DNA from: CAZAYY01 sp964489525
Lineage (GTDB): Bacteria > Chloroflexota > Anaerolineae > Anaerolineales > JABWBV01
Assembly: GCA_964489525.1 (NCBI GenBank)
Contig: CAZAYY010000002.1
Location: forward strand, 1-64,000
DNA length: 64,000 bases
Direction of reading: 5' to 3'
Positions 23,824-32,231 of the stretch are shown here, piece after piece. The notes below the pieces were generated by a model, which worked only from the letters and a program-made list of their open reading frames with translations, was not told where the DNA came from and searched no databases. How positions within the stretch are numbered: the first letter of the stretch is position 1; each line of letters starts with the position of its first letter. The position numbers and the translations under genes are program-made.

Positions 23824-24798
23824 ATGCTCGTCTCCATCATCACCCCTTCCTACAACCAGGCGCAGTTCCTGGAGCAGACCATCCAGTCGGTGCTGGGGCA
23901 GAATTACCCGAACCTGGAATACATCATCGTAGACGGCGGCTCCACCGATGGCAGCGTGGAGATCATCCGGCGCTATGCCGAGCGCCTCGCCTGGTGGGTC
24001 TCCGAACCCGACAAGGGCCAGGCGGACGCCATCAACAAAGGGCTGCGCCGGGCAAAAGGCAGCGTGGTGGCCTGGCTTAATTCTGATGATATGTACGCCC
24101 CCGGTGCAGTCGCGCAGGCTGTGGATGCCCTGCTCAACCACCCGGGCGCCGGGCTGGTTTACGGAGATGCGGTTTCGATCGATGCCTCCGGACGCCCGTT
24201 GAACGACATGGCCTTCCGGCAGTATTCCCTCGCTGACCTGGCGGCCTTTAACATCATCTGCCAGCCAGCGGTATTCATGCGCCGTAATGTTCTCAGCGAG
24301 GTCGGTTATCTGGACCCCGCATACCATTACCTGCTTGATCACCAGTACTGGCTGCGCATCGCCCAGCGTTTCCCGGTTATGGTCCACATCCCCCAGGTGA
24401 TGGCGTTTGCCCGTCAGCATGCCCAGGCCAAAAACGTCGCCCAGGCGGCAGGGTTTGGTGAAGAAGCCTACCGGATCGTGACCTGGATGGCCAGCCAGCC
24501 GGAATTTGGCGCCGTTTTGGCCGCCGAATCGCGCCGGGTTGAGGCGGCAGCCCACCGCTTTAACGCCCGTTATCTGCTGGATGGCGGCCAGGCCCTCCCG
24601 GCGCTGCGCGCCTATCTGCGCTCCCTGGCGCTGCACCCTCAGGCAGCCCTGCAGGAATGGCAGCGCATCCTGTTTGCCGCCCTCAGCCTGGTTGGGTTGG
24701 GCAGCCTTGGCCCCCTCTACTACCGCCTCAAACGCCGCAGCCTGCCCGCCTCCATGCGCTCCCTGGGCATCACCAACGTCTCGCAACTCTACCCCTGA
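23824..24798 (+). CDS. glycosyltransferase family 2, first of a tandem pair
   Basis: This 324-residue GT2 has MLVSIITPSYNQAQFLEQTI, YIIVDGGSTDGSVEII and WLNSDDMYAPGAV (acidic metal motif, about residues 86-93). HYLLDHQYWLRIAQRFP forms the acceptor region. The first 110 residues are nearly identical to the following gene (24847-25614), for example the shared run PNLEYIIVDGGSTDGSVEII. The C-terminal 90 residues are unrelated to it, so duplication was followed by divergence of the acceptor part. Confidence 0.86.
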   Translation: MLVSIITPSYNQAQFLEQTIQSVLGQNYPNLEYIIVDGGSTDGSVEIIRRYAERLAWWVSEPDKGQADAINKGLRRAKGSVVAWLNSDDMYAPGAVAQAVDALLNHPGAGLVYGDAVSIDASGRPLNDMAFRQYSLADLAAFNIICQPAVFMRRNVLSEVGYLDPAYHYLLDHQYWLRIAQRFPVMVHIPQVMAFARQHAQAKNVAQAAGFGEEAYRIVTWMASQPEFGAVLAAESRRVEAAAHRFNARYLLDGGQALPALRAYLRSLALHPQAALQEWQRILFAALSLVGLGSLGPLYYRLKRRSLPASMRSLGITNVSQLYP

Positions 24799-24802
24799 CA
24801 TC

Positions 24803-24844
24803 ATTTCCCATTTAACATTTAAAATTTTTCATTTAAAATTTTCC
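24803..24844 (+). repeat. 7-bp periodic spacer array g (unit near ATTTAAA)
   Basis: Six units, atttccc, atttaac, atttaaa, atttttc, atttaaa and attttcc, lie between the tandem GT2 genes, followed by CC and the ATG at 24847. No ribosome-binding site is visible. The unit is a rotation of that in array a, 20 kb away. Confidence 0.8.
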
Positions 24845-24846
24845 CC

Positions 24847-25614
24847 ATGCTCGTCTCCATCATCACTCCCTCCTACAACCAGGCTGCCTACCTGGAGCAG
24901 ACTATCCAATCGGTGTTAAGCCAGGACTACCCCAACCTGGAATACATCATCGTGGACGGCGGCTCCACCGATGGCAGCGTGGAGATCATCCAGCGCTACG
25001 CCAGCCGCCTGGCCTGGTGGGTTTCCGAGCCAGACCAGGGCCAGACGGATGCCATTAACAAGGGCTTTGGCCGCGCCCGCGGTGATGTGCTGGCCTGGCT
25101 CAACTCCGACGACACCTACCAACCGGGAGCAGTAGCCGAGGCAGTCGCCTACCTGGCCGCCCACCCCGAAGCCGGGATGGTGTACGGCGATGCCCGCTTC
25201 ATAGACGCCCAGGGGAACGAGATTGGTCGCTTTGACGCCCAACAAACCAGCCTGAAGCGCCTGCAGCGCGGCGGGGTCTATATTCCGCAGCAGTCCTCCT
25301 TCTTCCGCGCCAGCCTGTGGAAGCAGGTCGGCCCGCTCGACCCGTCTTTTTACTTCGCCATGGATTACGATCTGTGGGTGCGCCTGGCCCGCCTGGCCCC
25401 CCTGCACTACCATCCCTGCCATTGGGCCAACTTCCGCCTACACACCGGCGCCAAGACCATCGCCTCCGATGCCCGCTGCTGGCCCGAAATGCTGCGCGTC
25501 CACCACCGCGACGGCGGCGGCTATTTTTCCTGGCTCTACCTGCGCTATTTCGCCCGCACCCTGCTCCTGCCCCTCATCCAACGCTGGCGCCGCGGCCGGT
25601 TTCGCAGCGGGTGA
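24847..25614 (+). CDS. glycosyltransferase family 2, second of a tandem pair
   Basis: This 255-residue GT2 closely resembles its upstream neighbour: MLVSIITPSYNQAAYLEQTI, SEPDQGQTDAINKGFGRARG and WLNSDDTYQPGAV (metal motif). FYFAMDYDLWVRLARLAP serves as the acceptor-site Asp region. It lacks the long C-terminal extension of the first copy. Duplicate GT2 genes of this kind usually add successive residues of one repeat unit (inference). It is the last gene of the nonulosonate block before the AT-richer insert at 25761. Confidence 0.87.
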   Translation: MLVSIITPSYNQAAYLEQTIQSVLSQDYPNLEYIIVDGGSTDGSVEIIQRYASRLAWWVSEPDQGQTDAINKGFGRARGDVLAWLNSDDTYQPGAVAEAVAYLAAHPEAGMVYGDARFIDAQGNEIGRFDAQQTSLKRLQRGGVYIPQQSSFFRASLWKQVGPLDPSFYFAMDYDLWVRLARLAPLHYHPCHWANFRLHTGAKTIASDARCWPEMLRVHHRDGGGYFSWLYLRYFARTLLLPLIQRWRRGRFRSG

Positions 25615-25760
25615 AAGGTGTTTTTAGTACCACCCTTCTATGGGATTGGTCCCGCCACAATATGAAGCGGTTGTCGGGATGCTGATGGCACTCTGTGCTC
25701 TCGCCCCGCGCGAGTACACAAACGATCCATGCATTCACCCCATCCGACGAAAACAAAGCC

Positions 25761-26315
25761 ATGAGAAAACTTAAACTTCAAGTCCAAATGACGATTGATG
25801 GATATATTGCGGGTCCCAATGGCGAAATGGATTGGGCAAACCTTGATTGGGACGATGAACTCAAGGACTATGTACGAGAAATTACAACGCCTGTGGATTG
25901 TATTGTTCTCGGAAGAAAACTTGCACAGGGTTTTATTCCATACTGGGCATCCAATCCGCAAGAAGAGGGTGCGGATAAATTCAACAATACAAAGAAAGTG
26001 GTGTTTACAAAAACCCTTGAAAAGTCAGAATGGGATAACACGATCCTGGCAAAAGGCGACCTGGTTGGTGAAATCCTCAAATTAAAACGAGAAGATGGTA
26101 AAGATATGATCGCCTATGGGGGTGCCGAGTTTGTTTCCGGTCTAATCAAGCATGGGCTGGTTGATGAGTTTCACTTGTTTATTAATCCAATCGCAATCGG
26201 CTCTGGCCTTACCATTTTCAAAGAACTTGAAAACCAGCAAAATATGGTATTGGTTAAATCTACTTCTTTTGAGTGCGGAATTGTTGTTCTTCATTACCAA
26301 CCCCAACGCAGTTAA
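25761..26315 (+). CDS. dihydrofolate reductase/RibD C-terminal family protein
   Basis: The ATG at 25761 gives MRKLKLQVQMTIDGYIAGPN, the standard N-terminus of YwjB/YyaP-like RibD_C proteins; the open frame extends 22 codons further upstream without support. The 184-residue product carries DCIVLGRKLAQGF, AYGGAEFVSGLI (NADPH site) and FINPIAIGSGLTIF. Such proteins are NADPH-dependent reductases of uncertain substrate. Codon use is markedly AT-richer than in the genes on either side, and the function is unrelated to glycan synthesis, so recent acquisition is likely (inference). Confidence 0.87.
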   Translation: MRKLKLQVQMTIDGYIAGPNGEMDWANLDWDDELKDYVREITTPVDCIVLGRKLAQGFIPYWASNPQEEGADKFNNTKKVVFTKTLEKSEWDNTILAKGDLVGEILKLKREDGKDMIAYGGAEFVSGLIKHGLVDEFHLFINPIAIGSGLTIFKELENQQNMVLVKSTSFECGIVVLHYQPQRS

Positions 26316-26444
26316 TTTTTTATCCGCCGTCCTCACAGTGTTCCCTTCGATGTGAAGATTCTGCCCTGATGCCAGGTGTTTTTCTGGTATTGAGGTTTCT
26401 CCCCATTCTGAAAACATTTCCTTGCCCTGTAAAGGAGCTCCTTA

Positions 26445-26843
26445 ATGAAAACAATAGATAAACTCGGTACGTTTGATGATGTGGTTGCGGGTTCTTCTGG
26501 AGAAGTGGACAGGATTTGCCGTGCGCTGCGCACGTTGATTCAGGGGCTGCATCCGGATTGCGTGGAAGTCCCGCGCCCTGGTGAACGGTCTTCCTCCTAT
26601 GGTTTTGGCGAGAAGAAGATGTCCGAGGCCTATGCATACATTATGCCCCATAAGGAATATGCAAATCTCGGTTTCTTCCATGGGGTAAACATTGAAGAAG
26701 AATGCCCATACCTTGAGGGGACTGGTAAGAAGCTCAGGCATATCAAAGTTCTCAGTCTGGAGATGGTGGAATCGCCAGCGATTCGAAAGGCTTTGAAGGC
26801 CTCCATCGCGGAACGCCGGCTTGCTTTGAATTTGTCCGTTTAA
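26445..26843 (+). CDS. DUF1801 family protein
   Basis: This 132-residue protein resembles the YdhG/DUF1801 fold: VDRICRALRTLIQGLHPDCVE, SSSYGFGEKKMSEAYAYIMPHKEYANLGFF and a C-terminal RKALKASIAERR. The family's function is not established. The ribosome-binding site lies inside the perfect palindrome AAGGAGCTCCTT (26433-26444 region) directly before the ATG, which could allow dimeric RNA pairing but has too small a loop for a simple hairpin. It belongs to the non-glycan block 25761-28337. Confidence 0.78.
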   Translation: MKTIDKLGTFDDVVAGSSGEVDRICRALRTLIQGLHPDCVEVPRPGERSSSYGFGEKKMSEAYAYIMPHKEYANLGFFHGVNIEEECPYLEGTGKKLRHIKVLSLEMVESPAIRKALKASIAERRLALNLSV

Positions 26844-26859
26844 ACACGAGGTCAAAAAA

Positions 26860-27753
26860 ATGTCTGATCCTTCAAAATCCCCCCGAGGCTTTTACCTGCT
26901 GATGGGCATTGCTGCCATCGGTGTGCTGTTGGTTTTCTTTTTCCGGGAAAGCCTGTCCACCTTGTTGTCCGAGCCGCTGCTGACGCCGGGTGCGTGGCTG
27001 GCGAGCCACCCACATTGGAACGTGGGCAGCCTGGTGATCAGTGAGCCAAGCTCTTCGCTGTTCATTTTCTCGCTGGCCATTCTCTACTTTCGGGTGGCCT
27101 ATCTTTTCTGGCGTGGGTCAGATGGACAGCAGTCCCGCCTGTGGTGGGCGGTGTTTATGCTCTTCTTTGGCCTGGGGGCAGTCCTGGCCGGGGTGAGCTA
27201 CCAGGCGTTCAGCTTCGAGTTAAAATGCCAGGGGCTGGATGCCTGCCTGTGGACCAGTTGGTGGGAAATTGGCTATATGATTTTTACCGTGGCGGGTGTG
27301 GGGGCTGCTTTTATTGCCGTTGCTTATTCGGTGTTATCCCACAAAGCCCGGGTGTTCTGGACCGCCTATGCCCAGGTCAGCACAGCCATTTATGTGGGGG
27401 TCGTCTTGTTTGGGACGATCACGGCCAGCCGGTTTCTGATTTCGTTTGAGATGATGATCATCTTTGTCCTGGCCGGGTTTTTCGCCATTGCGGCGCATGC
27501 CCTCTGGCAGTACCGCCTGGACAGGAACCCGCTTATTAAGCAAATCTTGCAGGTGGGCATCCTGTTGATCTCGGTGATTGGGGTCTATTTTATCGGCCTG
27601 CTCTCTGGCTACGCTGGATGGTTGTGGGCGCGGGGAATCTGGTTTAACGCCAATGACCTGCTGCATGTGCTCTTGTTTGCCTGGGTTGTCTTTAGCTACA
27701 ATGCCCTGCATAAAAGGCTGGTGGATGCACCGGCAGAGGATCGGGGCGTATGA
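26860..27753 (+). CDS. multi-spanning membrane protein of unknown function
   Basis: This 297-residue protein has about eight hydrophobic segments, such as GFYLLMGIAAIGVLLVFFF, LFIFSLAILYFRVAYLF, AVFMLFFGLGAVLAG and IIFVLAGFFAIAAHAL. An NDLLHVLLFAWVVFSYNALH segment near the end has a conserved-looking His. The third-fourth segment region (WRGSDGQQSRLWWAVF) and HALWQ recall small integral proteins related to DUF6962, but I cannot name it firmly. It overlaps the zinc-ribbon gene by 4 bases (ATGA), indicating coupling. Confidence 0.7.
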   Translation: MSDPSKSPRGFYLLMGIAAIGVLLVFFFRESLSTLLSEPLLTPGAWLASHPHWNVGSLVISEPSSSLFIFSLAILYFRVAYLFWRGSDGQQSRLWWAVFMLFFGLGAVLAGVSYQAFSFELKCQGLDACLWTSWWEIGYMIFTVAGVGAAFIAVAYSVLSHKARVFWTAYAQVSTAIYVGVVLFGTITASRFLISFEMMIIFVLAGFFAIAAHALWQYRLDRNPLIKQILQVGILLISVIGVYFIGLLSGYAGWLWARGIWFNANDLLHVLLFAWVVFSYNALHKRLVDAPAEDRGV

Positions 27754-28337
27754 CCGGACACTTGAATAACACACCTCGTTTTATCGCCCTGCAGTGCCCC
27801 ACCTGTGGCGCGGGTTTGCAAGTCGCGGCTGAAAACAATGGGTTCGCCTGTGACCACTGCGGAAACCGGTATCTGCTCGATCGCAAACTTGAAGACCTGC
27901 CCAGGCCCGAACAGGAACACATTAAACCCGATGTGACCTACACCCACCACATCCAGCAATGGCTGCGGGTCGGGGAGCTTGAGGTCTTTCTCCATCAGGT
28001 TGGCGTGGAGATGGTTGAAAAAAAGCGGGTGTTGTATATTGAAGTCTCTTATCGCAGCGCTGCACCCGGCGCGGTGACCTGCCGCCATGACCAGTGGGTG
28101 CTTTTTGACCGGGAGGGCTATACCTACGAGCCGGTCAAGGACTACGATTTTCGCACACTGTATGAAGACGGTGTGCGCCCCTATCTGGGGCTGTCGCGGG
28201 TGCTCACCCCTGGCAGAATGCTGCGCGGTTGGCTTGGGTTTGTGGTTCCACCCACTGCCGTTCTGGAATACATCCAGTTTTCCGGGGGCATTCCGGCGAA
28301 GACCGTGGAAATTGGGCTTCAGTTGGACGAATCGTGA
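27750..28337 (+). CDS. zinc-ribbon protein of unknown function
   Basis: This 195-residue protein carries CPTCGAG and CDHCGNRY (residues 16-19 and 34-37), a four-cysteine zinc ribbon. The remainder is a beta-rich domain with LYIEVSYRSAAPGAVTCRHDQWVLFDREGYTYEP, which resembles the DUF4352/telokin-like immunoglobulin-fold domain seen in cell-surface proteins. No signal peptide is visible, so it is probably cytoplasmic, perhaps docking on the membrane protein with which it is translationally coupled (inference). Confidence 0.68.
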   Translation: MTGHLNNTPRFIALQCPTCGAGLQVAAENNGFACDHCGNRYLLDRKLEDLPRPEQEHIKPDVTYTHHIQQWLRVGELEVFLHQVGVEMVEKKRVLYIEVSYRSAAPGAVTCRHDQWVLFDREGYTYEPVKDYDFRTLYEDGVRPYLGLSRVLTPGRMLRGWLGFVVPPTAVLEYIQFSGGIPAKTVEIGLQLDES

Positions 28338-28383
28338 GAGAATTTGGGCTGTACTACCCTTCTTGAAGTAAAGGAAAAATAGA

Positions 28384-29571
28384 TTGAAAAACAAACCAAC
28401 TTCCTGGCTGCGCTGGGTTGGGCTGGGGCTGCTGGTGGCCATCCTGGCCGGGGTGGCCGTGGGGGGCGGCTGGCTGGCGTTTTCGTGGGAAAAGCCGTTA
28501 GGCCCTGCGCTCGATTTGCCCACCCGCCCGCCGGGCAGTATGCTCAGGCCAGGTGTGCCAACGCCCGCTTCCCCGGCAAGTGACCCGGCTGCAACGGATG
28601 CCGCTTCGCTTTCCAATGACCCGGCGGCTACCCCTGCTGTGGGCCAGCCAGCGGCCACGGTGGCTCCCGCGCCGGGCAGCGCCGCCTCGCTGCCCGCTCA
28701 AAATCAGGTTGTAACTACGGCTGCTCCGCTGTGCGGCGGCCCGCCGGATATGGTCATCCTGGCCATTGCGGCGGATGCCGAGGTGGACGATTACCTGTAT
28801 GGCCTTGCGGACGCCATTCGCGTGGTGCGCATTGATTTCGTCACGCCGCGCGTGGCGGTTTTTTCCCTGCCGCGCGATTTGTGGGTGGACATCCCCGGCA
28901 TTGCCGAACACTACAACATCACCCAGGGCAAGCTCAACCAGGCTTATTTTTACGGCAACCCCGGCATGGGTTACTATTCCGGTCCCGGCGCAGGGCCTGG
29001 GCTGCTGGCCCGCACCCTGGTGGAAAATTTTGACCTGTATGTAGACCACTACGGAGCGCTGAACATGCGCACCTTTGTGGATGTGGTGGACGCCCTGGGC
29101 GGTGTGGATGTTTACCTGGAAACCGCCGTAGATGGCCGTGACGAAGAGCTGGGCGACTACGGCTTTTACCCCGCAGGCTGGAACCACCTGGATGGCCAGC
29201 AGGCGCTCAACTTCTCCCGGGTGCGCAACGTCGGCGGCACCACCGGCCGCAACAACCGCCAGACCCAGGTGCTGCTCGCCCTGCGCGAAAAAGCCCTCCA
29301 GCCGCAGGTGGTAGCCCAAATCCCCGACTTTATCCAGGCCTTTATTGGCCGGGTGCAGACCGACCTCACCCCCCAGCAGGTCCAGCAGCTTGCCTGCCTG
29401 TTTACCCGCCTCGACGGCGAAAAAATCGAGTTCGACACCATCCCCGGCAGCCTGCTGACCGAAGGGCGGATCTACAGCGAACAGCTCAAAGGCAACACCT
29501 ACATCCTCAAAGGGGATTTCACAGAAATTGGCGATTATATTCACGCATTTCTGTACCCCCCGGTTCCTTAA
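28384..29571 (+). CDS. LytR-CpsA-Psr (LCP) family glycopolymer ligase
   Basis: TTG start, supported by AAAGGAAA just upstream and by the N-terminal anchor that begins immediately (residues 10-32, GLGLLVAILAGVAVGGGWLAF). A Pro/Ala/Thr-rich linker (about 38-110) precedes the LCP domain. Family motifs are visible: VFSLPRDLWVDIPG, YNITQGKLNQAYF, VDVVDALGGVDVYL and the arginine-rich LNFSRVRNVGGTTGRNNRQTQV. LCP enzymes transfer undecaprenyl-linked glycopolymers to the cell wall or to protein. Its position between glycan genes and the rhamnose cluster fits attachment of the cluster's product. Cell-wall type in this phylum is variable. Confidence 0.9.
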   Translation: MKNKPTSWLRWVGLGLLVAILAGVAVGGGWLAFSWEKPLGPALDLPTRPPGSMLRPGVPTPASPASDPAATDAASLSNDPAATPAVGQPAATVAPAPGSAASLPAQNQVVTTAAPLCGGPPDMVILAIAADAEVDDYLYGLADAIRVVRIDFVTPRVAVFSLPRDLWVDIPGIAEHYNITQGKLNQAYFYGNPGMGYYSGPGAGPGLLARTLVENFDLYVDHYGALNMRTFVDVVDALGGVDVYLETAVDGRDEELGDYGFYPAGWNHLDGQQALNFSRVRNVGGTTGRNNRQTQVLLALREKALQPQVVAQIPDFIQAFIGRVQTDLTPQQVQQLACLFTRLDGEKIEFDTIPGSLLTEGRIYSEQLKGNTYILKGDFTEIGDYIHAFLYPPVP

Positions 29572-29618
29572 AACCGTTTACAATCCATACCAACCACACA
29601 CCCGCTTCTGGTATCCCG

Positions 29619-30161
29619 ATGAATTTTTCTCCAACCTCCATTTCCGATGTTTTTCTGATTGAGCCGCAGGTGTATGGCGACGCGCGCGGCTATTTCATGG
29701 AAACCTACCAGCGCCAAAAATTTGCGCAGGCAGGCATAGACGTGGATTTTGTCCAGGACAACCAGTCTGGCTCGCGCCAGGGCATTCTGCGCGGGCTGCA
29801 CTACCAGGTGCGCCAACCGCAGGGCAAGCTGGTGCGGGCGCTGCAGGGCGAAATTTTCGATGTGGCGGTGGACCTGCGGCGCAGTTCGCCCACTTTTGGC
29901 TGCTGGGTGGGGGCGGTTCTTTCCGCCGAAAACCGCCGCCAGATGTGGGTGCCGGCCGGGTTTGCCCATGGCTTTTATGTCCTCAGCACCTGGGCCGAGG
30001 TGTTTTACAAAGCCACCGATTTTTACGCCCCGCAGTGGGAGCGCACCATTTTATGGAATGACCCCACCCTGGCCGTTGCCTGGCCGCTGGTGGGCGACCC
30101 TATTCTTTCGGATAAAGATCAAGCCGGAGCGTTGTTCCGCGCAGCCGAGGTGTTTGAATGA
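29619..30161 (+). CDS. rfbC: dTDP-4-dehydrorhamnose 3,5-epimerase
   Basis: This 180-residue RmlC has GLHYQVRQPQGKLVRAL (the catalytic His), FDVAVDLRRSSPTFG and a final segment ATDFYAPQWERTILWNDPTL, the usual order and length. It catalyses the third step of dTDP-L-rhamnose synthesis. The stop overlaps the rfbB start (ATGA). No clear Shine-Dalgarno sequence is visible before this ATG. Confidence 0.96.
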   Translation: MNFSPTSISDVFLIEPQVYGDARGYFMETYQRQKFAQAGIDVDFVQDNQSGSRQGILRGLHYQVRQPQGKLVRALQGEIFDVAVDLRRSSPTFGCWVGAVLSAENRRQMWVPAGFAHGFYVLSTWAEVFYKATDFYAPQWERTILWNDPTLAVAWPLVGDPILSDKDQAGALFRAAEVFE

Positions 30162-31228
30162 TGAAAAATGTATTGGTCACTGGCGGCGCCGGGTTTATCG
30201 GTGCAAATTTTATTCACTACTTGTTGGCCCACGACCCGGATGTGTTCGTGGTCAACCTGGATGTTTTGACCTACGCGGGCAATGAGGAAAACCTGGCCAG
30301 CCTGCCCGACCCCTCCCGACATACCTTTGTGCAGGGCGACATTCGCGACCGGGGCCTGGTAGACCGCCTGTTTCGCGAATATTCCCTGGACACGGTGGTG
30401 CACTTTGCCGCCGAAACCCACGTAGACCGCTCGATTGTGGATCCGGAGCCGTTTATCCAGAGCAACATTGTGGGCACCTTCACCCTGCTTGAAGCCGCCC
30501 GCCGGGCCTGGCTGGATGGCAAAGCCCCTGGCGCTGTTCGTTTTCACCATGTCTCCACTGATGAAGTCTTTGGCACCCTGCTGCCCAGCGACCCGCCCTT
30601 CCGCGAAACCACGCCTTACGCCCCCCGCTCGCCCTACGCCGCCACCAAAGCCGGCAGCGACCACCTCGTCCGTTCCTACTTTCACACTTACGGCCTGCCG
30701 GTCAGCATCACCAACTGCTCCAACAACTACGGTCCCTACCAGTTTCCCGAAAAACTGATTCCGTTGATGATTCTCAACGCCGTGGGGGGCAAACCGCTGC
30801 CCGTCTATGGGGATGGCATGCAGGTGCGCGACTGGCTGTATGTGGATGACCACAGCGACGCCATTCTGAAGGTGATTCGCCAGGGCGCACCCGGCGAAAC
30901 CTACATGGTGGGCGGCGACAACCAGCCCCCCAACATCGAAATTGTTCGCACCATCTGCCAGGTGTTGGATGAACTCCAGCCCGCTTCTCCGCACACCCCG
31001 CACGAACAGCTCATCACCCATGTGGCCGACCGCCCGGGGCACGACCGGCGCTATGACGTGGACGTCACCCGGCTCAAAACCGATCTGGGGTGGGCGCCTG
31101 CCCACAACCTGGCCGGGGGATTGTTGGCCACTGTGCAGTGGTACCTGGAGCATCCCGATTGGGTTGCCGCCATTCAAAAAAAACACGATTACCAGCGCTG
31201 GCTGGACAAAAACTACACCAAACGTTAA
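30158..31228 (+). CDS. rfbB: dTDP-glucose 4,6-dehydratase
   Basis: This 356-residue RmlB begins with VTGGAGFIGANFIHYLL and contains HFAAETHVDRSI, the catalytic HVSTDEVFG and Tyr-x3-Lys in SPYAATKAGSDH, and NCSNNYGPYQFPEKLIPLMI. It forms dTDP-4-keto-6-deoxyglucose. The start ATGATG overlaps the rfbC stop. It is followed by a heptad-repeat spacer. Confidence 0.97.
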   Translation: MMKNVLVTGGAGFIGANFIHYLLAHDPDVFVVNLDVLTYAGNEENLASLPDPSRHTFVQGDIRDRGLVDRLFREYSLDTVVHFAAETHVDRSIVDPEPFIQSNIVGTFTLLEAARRAWLDGKAPGAVRFHHVSTDEVFGTLLPSDPPFRETTPYAPRSPYAATKAGSDHLVRSYFHTYGLPVSITNCSNNYGPYQFPEKLIPLMILNAVGGKPLPVYGDGMQVRDWLYVDDHSDAILKVIRQGAPGETYMVGGDNQPPNIEIVRTICQVLDELQPASPHTPHEQLITHVADRPGHDRRYDVDVTRLKTDLGWAPAHNLAGGLLATVQWYLEHPDWVAAIQKKHDYQRWLDKNYTKR

Positions 31229-31252
31229 AGCCCGGCGCACTGTACCCTTCGG

Positions 31253-31287
31253 CTTACAGCTTAAAGCTTAAAGCCTACAGCTTAAAG
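31253..31287 (+). repeat. 7-bp periodic spacer array h (unit near CTTAAAG)
   Basis: Five units, cttacag, cttaaag, cttaaag, cctacag and cttaaag, stand between rfbB and rfbA, followed by cccatcc and a proper AAAGGAG ribosome-binding site. This is the last array found going rightward, and the only one in the rhamnose genes. Confidence 0.75.
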
Positions 31288-31313
31288 CCCATCCCCCCCA
31301 AAGGAGCACCCGC

Positions 31314-32219
31314 ATGAAATCCGCTTCACCCATGAAAGGCATTATTCTCGCCGGCGGCAAAGGCACCCGCCTGTACCCGCTGACCATCAGCATCAGCAAG
31401 CAGCTTTTGCCGGTGTACGACAAGCCGATGGTCTATTACCCGCTTTCCATGCTCATGCTGGCGGGCATCCGCGAGATTTTGATCATCAGCACCCCCGAAG
31501 CGCTCCCGCTCTTTCGTGAGCTGCTGCGCGATGGCAGCCAGTGGGGCCTGCGGTTTGAATATGCCGCCCAGGCGGAACCGCGCGGCCTGGCGGATGCCTT
31601 CATTGTGGGCCGCGAGTTCATCGGCAGCGACCCGGTGGCGCTCATCCTGGGTGACAACATCTTCTATGGTCATGGCCTGCCCACTGCGCTGCGCCAGGCT
31701 TCCGAGTTGATGGATGGGGCGATCATTTTCGCCTATCCGGTTAAAGACCCCCAGCGCTATGGCGTAATTGAGTTTGACGAGACCGGCCTGGCCCTGAGCA
31801 TTGAAGAAAAACCCGAAAAACCGCGCTCCAACTTTGCGGTGCCCGGCCTGTATTTTTACGACAACACGGTGGTGGCCATTGCCGCCAACCTGAAGCCCTC
31901 GCCTCGAGGCGAAATAGAAATAACGGATGTCAACCGGGCCTACCTGGCCCAGGGCAAGCTGCGGGTGCAGTCCCTGGGGCGGGGCACGGCCTGGCTGGAT
32001 GCGGGCACGCACGAATCGCTCTTACAGTCCGCCCAGTTTGTGCATGCCATCCAGGAGCGGCAGGGGATGATGATTTCCTGCGTCGAAGAAATCGCCTACC
32101 GCCTGGGGTATATTGACGCCAACCAACTCAAAACCCTTGCGGCTGAAATGCGCGGCAACGAATACGGCCAGTACTTGATGGGTCTGCTGGCCCACCCGAT
32201 GCCATTTTTCCAGGTATAA
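31314..32219 (+). CDS. rfbA: glucose-1-phosphate thymidylyltransferase
   Basis: This 301-residue RmlA has IILAGGKGTRLYPLTISISKQ (nucleotide loop), ALILGDNIFYG, VIEFDETGLALSIEEKP and the C-terminal AYRLGYID. AAAGGAG at about 31301 with 7 bases of spacing supports the ATG at 31314. It makes dTDP-glucose, the first intermediate of rhamnose synthesis. The order rfbC-B-A-D is complete. Confidence 0.97.
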   Translation: MKSASPMKGIILAGGKGTRLYPLTISISKQLLPVYDKPMVYYPLSMLMLAGIREILIISTPEALPLFRELLRDGSQWGLRFEYAAQAEPRGLADAFIVGREFIGSDPVALILGDNIFYGHGLPTALRQASELMDGAIIFAYPVKDPQRYGVIEFDETGLALSIEEKPEKPRSNFAVPGLYFYDNTVVAIAANLKPSPRGEIEITDVNRAYLAQGKLRVQSLGRGTAWLDAGTHESLLQSAQFVHAIQERQGMMISCVEEIAYRLGYIDANQLKTLAAEMRGNEYGQYLMGLLAHPMPFFQV

Positions 32220-32231
32220 CAAGGCAGGTGC

